NCBI GenBank assembly: GCA_964473355.1
Contig: CAYYOS010000060.1
Coordinates: forward strand, 1 to 14,274
Length of the DNA: 14,274 bases
Reading direction: 5' to 3'
Origin: CAYYOS01 sp964473355
GTDB taxonomy: Bacteria > Pseudomonadota > Gammaproteobacteria > Burkholderiales > REEB80
Shown here in pieces: positions 1 to 5,447 of the stretch. A model generated the notes under the pieces. That model did no database searches and was not told the DNA's origin. It was given only the letters and a program-made list of their open reading frames with translations. Every line of letters starts with the position of its first letter. The stretch's first letter is position 1. The position numbers and the translations under genes are program-made.

Positions 1-246
1 GAGTATCGCTGCGGCTGCTGCCCACAAGAGCGCAGCGGCAAGGCTGTGGGTATATGGCATGTAGTAGAGATCTAGGGGGCTGGAGGTTGTAATGCCGGGC
101 GCAATCCTCACCCTCTCGATTCCCAAAAAGACCAGTAGAGCCCATGCAACATCCACAAGTTGCACGGCAATGAACAAAAGCCATAGTGGAATTGCCGGCC
201 GAATCGCTTTGATCGCCAATGCGGGGCCATAGTGTCCAATGAACAT
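1..246 (-). CDS. Partial multi-pass membrane protein, YdjM-like family (C-terminus beyond left edge)
   Basis: An 82-codon reading frame without stops begins at an ATG (244-246) and runs off the left edge, so only the N-terminus is present. A good ribosome binding site (AGGAG, 252-256) lies 5 nt before the ATG and supports this start. The protein opens MFIGHYGPALAIKA and then has a hydrophobic segment (about residues 20-42) with Q29 and D32 inside it. A second hydrophobic stretch begins near residue 67 after the motif PYTHS (H67). H5, D32 and H67 are spaced as in the small inner-membrane proteins annotated as YdjM-like or metal-dependent membrane hydrolases. That family assignment is from memory of similar proteins. 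The activity and substrate are unknown. It lies 105 nt downstream of another minus-strand membrane gene that shares the same signature residues, and the two could be cotranscribed. Confidence 0.75.
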   Translation of the reverse strand, partial: MFIGHYGPALAIKAIRPAIPLWLLFIAVQLVDVAWALLVFLGIERVRIAPGITTSSPLDLYYMPYTHSLAAALLWAAAAAIL

Positions 247-351
247 CACTACTCCTGGTGGCTGTCTTGCCGGGGGTTCGCCTTCTAAATCTTCATCCGA
301 CTTATGGGGGAAGTCAAATGGTTCGACAAAACCCCATCGCTCGACGGCAAG

Positions 352-846
352 TTACGGGTTACGCTTAACTAACCAATGCGAAATAGCAAAATATAGCACC
401 GCGCCGAGTAGCCCGCCGTAAAGACAAAACTTATTTAGCGCATCAATAGAAATCCAACCGAGGAATGGGTTGTTTAGCAGGAATGGTGCAAAGGGCTGAA
501 CATCGGCGTGCATCACGCTATCCAGCAGCACGTGACTGTACGAACCAATGAACGCACTGATGATGGTAACTGACCACTTAATTGGTAAGTACTGTGCCGC
601 ATTAATGAAGCGGAGGCCAAATTCGGCGGCGTACTTTCCCGTAAGCGCAGAACCTAAGCCGATGAGCGTTGCGCCCACATAGGTGTGCGAAAAGCCATGC
701 AAATGCCCCTCACCCGTGAGAAGGGCAATTAAGGGTTGGATATCCATGAGGATTTGCGCCCAGCCAAAGACCATCAGCGAAAAGCTTCCTTGGAGGAGCG
801 CTTTCACTAATAGTCCTGGTCCCATGTGAAACGGCGTGAATGGCAC
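352..846 (-). CDS. Small multi-pass membrane protein, YdjM-like putative metal-dependent hydrolase
   Basis: A 164-residue protein that starts at a GTG (844-846) and ends with TAA. The GTG is chosen because it yields the opening MPFTPFHMGPG, which I recognise as the usual start of this family; the next in-frame ATG (H7-M8) would cut off the conserved H7. The Shine-Dalgarno signal is weak. There are about four hydrophobic segments (roughly residues 22-42, 55-69, 92-109 and 141-157). Candidate metal-binding residues are H7, D35 (MDIQP), H54 (FSHTY) and the cluster SHVLLDSVMH (H105, D109, H113), a pattern typical of YdjM-type inner-membrane putative hydrolases. No enzymatic role can be assigned from sequence. 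It has full length for such proteins. The next gene on the same strand starts 105 nt further on and shares the H-x-GP-x-L-x-x-KA opening. Confidence 0.8.
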   Translation of the reverse strand: MPFTPFHMGPGLLVKALLQGSFSLMVFGWAQILMDIQPLIALLTGEGHLHGFSHTYVGATLIGLGSALTGKYAAEFGLRFINAAQYLPIKWSVTIISAFIGSYSHVLLDSVMHADVQPFAPFLLNNPFLGWISIDALNKFCLYGGLLGAVLYFAISHWLVKRNP

Positions 847-962
847 GTCAGCCCTGAGCTAAGAGTTTAAATTAAGAAGAGCGCCGTTTTTGGCGACTCC
901 CGCTTGAACGAGGGGTTAAATGGGATGCGGGGTACGGTCCATACACATAGGTAACAGAAATG

Positions 963-996
963 TAGGGTGGGTTAGCGTTTTTTGCGTAACCCACCA
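963..996. repeat. REP-like intergenic palindrome
   Basis: A 9-bp inverted repeat (GGTGGGTTA at 966-974 and TAACCCACC at 987-995) flanks a 12-nt centre (GCG, six T, GCG). The whole 34-bp unit matches my memory of a dispersed intergenic palindrome found in many proteobacterial genomes. Only one copy is present here, so its repeat nature cannot be shown from this window. It lies between two minus-strand genes, and the flanking arms show no terminator-like U-tract. Confidence 0.5.
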
Positions 997-1038
997 AGCG
1001 TTTGCATCGCAACACAATGACTTTTTAATGAGTGCCTA

Positions 1039-1056
1039 ACCGGCCCTGCTGCCGGT
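1039..1056 (-). terminator. Hairpin directly after a stop codon, weak terminator candidate
   Basis: A perfect 6-bp GC-rich stem (ACCGGC / GCCGGT) with a 6-nt loop starts on the base after the TAG of the upstream minus-strand gene. Its position suits a terminator, but the sequence following it on the minus strand (TTAGGCACTCATT) lacks a proper T-run. It may instead be a 3'-end stabilising hairpin or chance. Confidence 0.25.
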
Positions 1057-1683
1057 CTATTTATCGGCTGGAGCGTCTTGACGGACGCGGGCAAATCCCT
1101 CGTCATGTTGAAGTGCCCCTCCAAATGGGACTTTCCCAAACCACACGTCGTCGATCTTGGGACGGGCTGCGTCGTGAATGGACTGGGCTACCTCATACAC
1201 GTCATCACGTGCCATCGCGGCATTTTCTTCCGTCACCAACGAATCTAGGGGTGTGCGGCTCCATGGTGAATCCTCATCCGCACTGTGCTCAAATACAATT
1301 TCGATCTTCTCAGTTTTGCCGTGTGCCATTAGATCCCGTAATCCCTTCAACAACCAAACCGATTTGTAGGGGCGCTCATCACGGCTAGGTTCGGCAAGAT
1401 CTGCTAGTTCAAAAACTTTTCGAATCCGTCCATCGAACCCACGATATGGCGCCCTTTGAAAGTAGTTCCGCTCATCCTTCCAAATATCTGGCGCCAGCTT
1501 TTCTCCAACGTAATTGAGATAGGCTTCCAAGGAGTGAAAAGTAAAAGTCATGGCAACGAGTTTGTCGTAAAAAGCACCCCTAGGTACTTTCTTCGCATGC
1601 TCAAACTGGCGCAACACGACTCGCCAAAGCTCTTTGTGAACAAAGCGCTCGCCTTCTATGGTAGTAGTTACTAGTCCGCTCAT
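1057..1683 (-). CDS. Hypothetical soluble protein with HEPN-like R-x4-H motif
   Basis: A 208-residue protein with no signal peptide or membrane segment; ATG at 1681-1683, TAG at 1057-1059. I cannot name the family. The N-terminal half looks alpha-helical, with FHSLEAYLNYVG (49-60) and a mid-section rich in charged and aromatic residues. It is followed by LKGLRDLMAHGKTEKI (112-127). R116 and H121 form an R-x4-H motif (RDLMAH) like the active site of HEPN-domain RNases and related helical proteins. The pairing of an early 'SLEAYLNY' helix with a later 'R...AHGK' helix resembles many uncharacterised proteins of this broad type. RNase activity is only an inference, and the motif can occur in inactive relatives. 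The C-terminal 50 residues look poorly conserved in character. No antitoxin-like partner lies beside it: the next gene downstream is a membrane protein and upstream lies the dcw promoter region. Confidence 0.7.
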   Translation of the reverse strand: MSGLVTTTIEGERFVHKELWRVVLRQFEHAKKVPRGAFYDKLVAMTFTFHSLEAYLNYVGEKLAPDIWKDERNYFQRAPYRGFDGRIRKVFELADLAEPSRDERPYKSVWLLKGLRDLMAHGKTEKIEIVFEHSADEDSPWSRTPLDSLVTEENAAMARDDVYEVAQSIHDAARPKIDDVWFGKVPFGGALQHDEGFARVRQDAPADK

Positions 1684-1960
1684 TGCTACCCAACGTTGGA
1701 GTAGTTAGGAAATCGCGGTACTCCAATTCACCGCGGCCCTGGATCGAGTCTGGTCAGCTGTTCAATTACGCGTGAGCCGAATTGTAGCGTAGCCAGTAAG
1801 ACACACCAATAGCATGCCCCTATGTTTGCGATGAGTTGGCGTATATTGAGATGCCGCCCCCATGCGATAAGCAGGCTGGATCCACTTTCTTCTGCGACTG
1901 GACCTTTTTACTTGTATTAGCTCATCTTAAGTCTTTGTCCCGCTGTAATAAAACTTAAAT
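1684..1960. other. Divergent intergenic region, no gene seen
   Basis: The 389-nt space between the minus-strand gene ending its upstream side at 1683 and mraZ at 2073 contains no convincing gene. A 35-codon plus-strand frame at 1851-1958 has no Shine-Dalgarno site and no recognisable protein features. A perfect 10-bp palindrome (CCAACGTTGG, 1690-1699) sits 6 nt upstream of the minus-strand start codon. The last 20 bases or so before 1965 are AT-rich and could act as an UP element for the dcw promoter. The right part of the gap holds the promoter and operator listed separately. Confidence 0.6.
1781..1809 (-). promoter_or_regulatory. Candidate sigma70 promoter facing the accessory gene
   Basis: On the minus strand TTGGTG (1809-1804) is followed after 17 bp by TACAAT (1786-1781). 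Both boxes are near consensus and the spacing is ideal. It would give a leader of about 90 nt before the ATG at 1683. This is a pattern match only. Confidence 0.35.
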
Positions 1961-1966
1961 TATCGC

Positions 1967-1995
1967 TTGACCCCTAAAAATTTATTCCCTATAGT
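1967..1995 (+). promoter_or_regulatory. dcw cluster promoter (Pmra type)
   Basis: TTGACC (1967-1972) and TATAGT (1990-1995) are separated by exactly 17 bp, a strong sigma70-type match, with AT-rich sequence just upstream (about 1944-1962). The expected transcription start is near 2002. It lies about 70 nt before mraZ and directly before the MraZ boxes, as with the mra promoter of E. coli. It is probably the main promoter for the whole run of genes, since no later gap is large enough for a comparable one. Confidence 0.8.
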
Positions 1996-2004
1996 GCAGT
2001 TTGG

Positions 2005-2029
2005 TGGTAAAAAGTGGGAAATTGTGGGG
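2005..2029 (+). promoter_or_regulatory. MraZ operator: three TGGGN-type boxes
   Basis: TGGTA (2005-2009), TGGGA (2015-2019) and TGGGG (2025-2029) are direct repeats with starts exactly 10 bp apart, one helical turn. MraZ is known to bind TGGGN repeats separated by 5 nt upstream of its own gene and to repress the dcw promoter in E. coli. Two boxes fit the consensus and the first has one mismatch. They begin 10 nt after the -10 element, so bound MraZ would cover the initial transcribed region. Autoregulation is inferred from this arrangement. Confidence 0.8.
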
Positions 2030-2040
2030 CAATATTGCCC
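2027..2040. repeat. Perfect 14-bp palindrome in the mraZ leader
   Basis: GGGCAATATTGCCC is a perfect inverted repeat with no spacer. It overlaps the last three bases of the third MraZ box and lies about 33 nt before the mraZ start codon. It could be an operator for a dimeric regulator, or form a small hairpin in the leader RNA, although a loop would break the central pairs. No function can be assigned. Confidence 0.45.
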
Positions 2041-2072
2041 GACGCGGATTTAGGGGCTTTTAAGGGGGAAAA

Positions 2073-2522
2073 ATGTTTCGCGGGGTTGCCACACTTAGCC
2101 TAGATAACAAAAACCGATTAGCGATCCCGGCTAAATATCGCGAATTTTTGGTCCATCACGCCGCCGGTAAGTTAGTGATCACTGCTGATCCGACCGGCTG
2201 TTTGCTTCTATATCCTTATCCCGATTGGGAACCTATCCAAGAAAAACTCATGGGCCTGCCGAGCTTTAATCGGCAAGCGCGTGCCTTGCAGCGGCTTATC
2301 GTCGGCTACGCCGAAGACGTGGAATTTGATGCCGCGGGCCGCGTGCTGGTCTCCAATTCCCTACGGGAGTTTGCGGAACTCAATAAACGGGTGGTGCTGG
2401 TCGGGCAGGGCAAAAAATTCGAACTGTGGAACGAAGAAAAATGGCGGGCGCAGCGCGAGGTGGCTTTGGCCTTGCCGGAAGAAAATGATCTGCCGCCCGA
2501 GATGGAAAATTTTTCACTGTGA
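2073..2522 (+). CDS. mraZ: Transcriptional regulator MraZ
   Basis: This 149-residue protein is the usual first gene of the dcw cluster. MraZ is a ring-forming DNA-binding protein with two AbrB-like (SpoVT-type) halves, known to repress the cluster promoter in E. coli. It is located at the nucleoid rather than the membrane. The two half motifs are visible: DNKNRLAIPAKYRE (residues 11-24) and the more diverged DAAGRVLVSNSLRE (86-99). The opening MFRGVATLSLD is characteristic. The start ATG follows a strong AAGGGGGA ribosome binding site with about 4 nt spacing. Length is normal for the family. The gene lies directly behind a promoter with three MraZ boxes, so negative autoregulation is likely. 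The next gene, rsmH, starts 17-20 nt after the stop. Confidence 0.96.
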   Translation: MFRGVATLSLDNKNRLAIPAKYREFLVHHAAGKLVITADPTGCLLLYPYPDWEPIQEKLMGLPSFNRQARALQRLIVGYAEDVEFDAAGRVLVSNSLREFAELNKRVVLVGQGKKFELWNEEKWRAQREVALALPEENDLPPEMENFSL

Positions 2523-2542
2523 GGTTCAAGGTTAGATAGTTG

Positions 2543-3454
2543 ATGCATCAAGCGGTACTACTGGATGAGGCAGTTGCCGCGCTGAATATTGTGCCGAATG
2601 GCATTTACGTGGATTGCACGTTTGGCCGCGGCGGGCATGCGCGATTGATTTTGCAACGCTTGAATGCAGAAGGCAGGTTAATAGCCATGGATAGAGACGC
2701 GCAAGCGATCAGCGCGGCGGCGGCGATTAAGGATGATCGGCTGCACGTGGCGCATGCGCGTTACTCGGACTTGACGAAAGTGTTAAAGGCGGCGGCAGTT
2801 ACTCAGGTGCAAGGTGTGTTAATGGATATAGGCGTGTCCTCACCGCAACTTAACGAAGCACAGCGCGGATTTAGCTTCCAAGCTGAAGGCCCGCTGGATA
2901 TGCGTATGGATACAAGCCAGGGTATCACCGCGGCACAATGGTTAGCAGAAGTCGAGGTTAACGAGTTAGCGGAGGTAATAAAAAATTATGGTGAAGAACG
3001 GTTTGCTAAGCAGATTGCAAGGGCGATTGTTGCGGCTCGCGCGGGAGAGGCCATCACCACGACTAAGCAGCTCGCTGAAATTGTCGCTCAGACCATCCCT
3101 AAGCGGGAGCCAGGCCAAAACCCGGCGACCCGCACCTTTCAAGCTATACGGATTTTCATCAATCAAGAACTCGAGGAATTGGCATTGACTTTACCGCAAT
3201 GCATACAACATTTGGCGCCCCAAGGACGCTTGGTGGTGATTAGTTTTCATTCCTTGGAAGACAGAATCGTTAAGCGCTTTATGCGCGAGCATTCGCAACC
3301 GCAAGTGCTGCCCGCAAAGTTGCCCGTGCGGGCGCGCGATTTAACACCGCCCAAGTTAAGGTTAATTGGAAAGGCTATGCGCGCATCCAGCGCGGAAGTC
3401 ACTGGAAACCCCCGCGCGCGTAGCGCGGTAATGCGCGTAGCGGAGCGCGCATGA
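2543..3454 (+). CDS. rsmH: 16S rRNA (cytosine(1402)-N(4))-methyltransferase RsmH (MraW)
   Basis: RsmH transfers a methyl group from S-adenosylmethionine to N4 of C1402 in 16S rRNA, tuning the ribosomal P site. It is cytoplasmic. From the ATG the protein has 303 residues, slightly short of the typical 310-315. The SAM-binding motifs are clear: VDCTFGRGGHA (23-33), the acidic MDRD (49-52) and MDIGVSSPQL (94-103). The C-terminal SFHSLEDRIVKRFMRE (234-249) is the family signature. The start is uncertain: a TTG immediately before the ATG (2540-2542) would add one residue and sits at better spacing (8 nt) from an AAGG at 2528-2531, while the ATG is 11 nt away. I favour the ATG because it is the commoner codon. 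The stop overlaps the ftsL start as ATGA. Confidence 0.96.
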   Translation: MHQAVLLDEAVAALNIVPNGIYVDCTFGRGGHARLILQRLNAEGRLIAMDRDAQAISAAAAIKDDRLHVAHARYSDLTKVLKAAAVTQVQGVLMDIGVSSPQLNEAQRGFSFQAEGPLDMRMDTSQGITAAQWLAEVEVNELAEVIKNYGEERFAKQIARAIVAARAGEAITTTKQLAEIVAQTIPKREPGQNPATRTFQAIRIFINQELEELALTLPQCIQHLAPQGRLVVISFHSLEDRIVKRFMREHSQPQVLPAKLPVRARDLTPPKLRLIGKAMRASSAEVTGNPRARSAVMRVAERA

Positions 3455-3726
3455 GCCATCTAAATGCACTGCTTTTGTTGGTCTTAGTGGCTTCAGCGCT
3501 GGGCACGGTGGCCGCGGAACATAAAGCACGGCAACTTTTTACCAAGTGGCAGGAGGAGCAGCAGACCGCCGCGCAGTTGCAAGTCGAATGGCGGCAACTG
3601 CAATTGGACTTATCGACGTGGTCTATGCACTCCAGGATTGAAAAAATCGCCACCCAGCAATTGAAAATGCGTATCCCTCAGTCGACGCAAATACACATTT
3701 TGCCACCAGCTAAGGCGCAGCCATGA
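3451..3726 (+). CDS. ftsL: Cell division protein FtsL
   Basis: FtsL is a small bitopic inner-membrane protein of the divisome. It forms a complex with FtsB and FtsQ and helps activate septal synthesis by FtsW and FtsI. This 91-residue copy has the expected build: a very short cytoplasmic tail, one hydrophobic helix (about residues 5-22, rich in Leu, Val and Ala), then a Gln/Glu/Leu-rich coiled coil (about 25-60), then a short tail containing IATQQLKMRIP. Primary sequence is poorly conserved in this family, so the call rests on topology, length and position between rsmH and ftsI. The ATG overlaps the rsmH stop (ATGA) and has a GGAG 5 nt upstream; its own stop overlaps the ftsI start the same way. 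The wording resembles betaproteobacterial FtsL. Confidence 0.93.
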   Translation: MSHLNALLLLVLVASALGTVAAEHKARQLFTKWQEEQQTAAQLQVEWRQLQLDLSTWSMHSRIEKIATQQLKMRIPQSTQIHILPPAKAQP

Positions 3727-5447
3727 ATACCTTAGCCCGCCCCGCCGCTATTAAAATTCCTGTGTGGCGCTCTCGCGCTACCTTACTTTTTTTGCTGGCC
3801 GGATTCATCGCGCTAACGATACGCGCTTTTTATTTGCAAAATTTGAATAACGGATTTCTCCGCGAAAAAGGCGCCGCCCGCCATAGCCGAGTAATAGAAA
3901 TTAGCGCGCATCGTGGCATGATCGCGGATCGCAATGGCGAACCCTTGGCGATTTCAGCCCCCGTGGAATCCGTGTGGGCAAGCCCTGCAGACGCGGTGCT
4001 AAGCGAAGAAGAGCTGGCTGCACTGGCAAAAATTTTGGCCATGAGTAAAGGGGAATTGAAAAAGCGCCTGGCGCCCAGCGAGCGAGAATTTGTTTACTTA
4101 AAGCGGCATTTGCCACCGCAAACTGCAGCCTTGGTAACGCAACTTAATATTCCTGGCGTGTTCTTAAAACGCGAGTACCGGCGGTTTTATCCTTCCAAAG
4201 ATGGCGCCGCACATCTGTTAGGTTTCACGGGGCTGGATGACAACGGCCAAGAAGGTTTAGAACTCGCCTACCAAGATTGGTTAGCCGGTAAGCCAGGCAG
4301 CCGCCGCGTCATTAAAAACCGCCTGGGGCAAATCGTCGAGGACGTAGAAAACATAAAAGTGCCACAGCCGGGGCGCGACGTAATCTTAAGCATCGATAGC
4401 AAAATTCAGTACTTGGCCTATCGCGAGTTAAATCTGGCCGTCACGCAGCATAAGGCTAAAGCCGGAGCGCTGGTGGTTCTGGATGCCAAAACCGGGGAAG
4501 TGCTGGCAGTGGCTAATTTGCCCGCTTACAACCCTAACAAGCGCGAAAAAATTGCTGGCGCGCGATTGCGCAATCGCGCCATCACCGATTTATTCGAACC
4601 CGGCTCAACCTTAAAACCTTTTGCCGTCGCGGCAGCGTTACAGGAAGGACGCTATAAACCGAACAGTGTGATTCAAACCAGCCCGGGGCACCTAACCATT
4701 GGTGGCGCCACAATACATGATGCCCACCCGCACGGAGCGCTGACGGTGAGCGAAGTAATACAAAAGTCTAGCAATGTTGGCGCCGCCAAAATGGCGCTGG
4801 AATTACCGCCAAAAACAATGTGGGAAACTCTGCACAATTTGGGCTATGGGGCGGCACCGCAAAGCGGGTTCCCCGGGGAATCGCCCGGCAAATTGCGGCC
4901 GTATGCCAGCTGGCGGCCCATTGAACAAGCCACCATGTCATTTGGCCACGGCATTTCCGTGAGCTTACTGCAGCTGGCTCGCGCCTATACCGTCTTTGCC
5001 AACGACGGGGAGTTGAAACCGGTTTCTTTGTTAAAAATAAACGAAGCCCCCTTTGGCCAAAAAGTATTTTCGCCGGAAGTGGCGCGTCAAATGCGCGACA
5101 TGATGGAGCTTGTGGTGGGGCCCGGTGGCACGGCACCACAAGCACAAATTCCTGGCTATCGCGTCGCCGGAAAAACGGGCACGACCCATAAATTAATAGG
5201 CGGCTCCTACGCCAACAAGAATTATGTGTCGTCATTCATCGGCATGGCGCCCGCCAGCGATCCACGTTTTATTGTGGCAGTCATGATCGATGATCCATCG
5301 GGCGGCCAATATTACGGTGGCGCGGTTGCAGCACCGGCGTTCGCCAACGTTATGAGCGGGGTGCTCAGAATGCTAAACGTGCCCGCCGACGCGCCGCACA
5401 ACAATGTTGTATCGGATTTTGGTGCGGTGGTAAAGGAGGAAGGCTGA
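3723..5447 (+). CDS. ftsI: Peptidoglycan D,D-transpeptidase FtsI (PBP3)
   Basis: FtsI cross-links peptide stems in new septal peptidoglycan and works with the glycosyltransferase FtsW. It is a monofunctional class B penicillin-binding protein anchored by one N-terminal helix (about residues 19-35). The periplasmic dimerisation part contains RGMIADRNGEPLA (64-76), and the transpeptidase domain fills the second half. All three active-site motifs are intact: S295-T-L-K298 with the acylated serine, S349-S-N351, and K484-T-G486. Length is 574 residues, close to E. coli PBP3. The gene starts 4 nt inside ftsL (ATGA) with an AAGG 7 nt upstream. Its TGA shares one base with the murE ATG, so ftsL, ftsI and murE are probably translationally coupled. 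No changes at motif residues suggest altered beta-lactam binding. Confidence 0.98.
   Translation: MNTLARPAAIKIPVWRSRATLLFLLAGFIALTIRAFYLQNLNNGFLREKGAARHSRVIEISAHRGMIADRNGEPLAISAPVESVWASPADAVLSEEELAALAKILAMSKGELKKRLAPSEREFVYLKRHLPPQTAALVTQLNIPGVFLKREYRRFYPSKDGAAHLLGFTGLDDNGQEGLELAYQDWLAGKPGSRRVIKNRLGQIVEDVENIKVPQPGRDVILSIDSKIQYLAYRELNLAVTQHKAKAGALVVLDAKTGEVLAVANLPAYNPNKREKIAGARLRNRAITDLFEPGSTLKPFAVAAALQEGRYKPNSVIQTSPGHLTIGGATIHDAHPHGALTVSEVIQKSSNVGAAKMALELPPKTMWETLHNLGYGAAPQSGFPGESPGKLRPYASWRPIEQATMSFGHGISVSLLQLARAYTVFANDGELKPVSLLKINEAPFGQKVFSPEVARQMRDMMELVVGPGGTAPQAQIPGYRVAGKTGTTHKLIGGSYANKNYVSSFIGMAPASDPRFIVAVMIDDPSGGQYYGGAVAAPAFANVMSGVLRMLNVPADAPHNNVVSDFGAVVKEEG
5435..5439 (+). promoter_or_regulatory. 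Strong ribosome binding site of murE
   Basis: A perfect GGAGG lies within the last codons of ftsI, 7 nt before the murE ATG. It is the best Shine-Dalgarno match among the mur genes here and contrasts with the poor sites before murF, mraY and murD, which probably rely on coupling to the upstream gene. Confidence 0.75.

Noticed and set aside
881..894. Short inverted repeat CGCC-GTTTTT-GGCG upstream of the 846 gene.
   Set aside because: A stem of only four base pairs, without a T-run outside the stem on either strand, is too weak to call a terminator.
1034..1695. Possible integron gene cassette: on the minus strand a GTTRRRY-like heptamer (GTTGGGT) lies just before the ATG of the 1683 gene and GTTAGGC lies after its stop.
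   Set aside because: The hallmark attC structure is missing: no RYYYAAC partner and no paired inner arms occur near the 3' end of the gene, and there is no integrase or second cassette in the window. Two matching heptamers are not enough.
1851..1958. Plus-strand 35-codon ORF in the intergenic region upstream of mraZ.
   Set aside because: It has no Shine-Dalgarno site, an unremarkable composition and no recognisable motif, and it ends just before the dcw promoter.
3416..3442. A 10-bp direct repeat GCGCGTAGCG at 3416-3425 and 3433-3442.
   Set aside because: It is explained by Arg/Ala-rich codons at the RsmH C-terminus and also holds the ftsL ribosome binding site; there are no further copies and no array.
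4768..5235. A 155-codon open frame on the minus strand opposite ftsI.
   Set aside because: It lies wholly inside ftsI, its product is Arg-rich without family features, and the plus-strand frame contains the SxN and KTG motifs.
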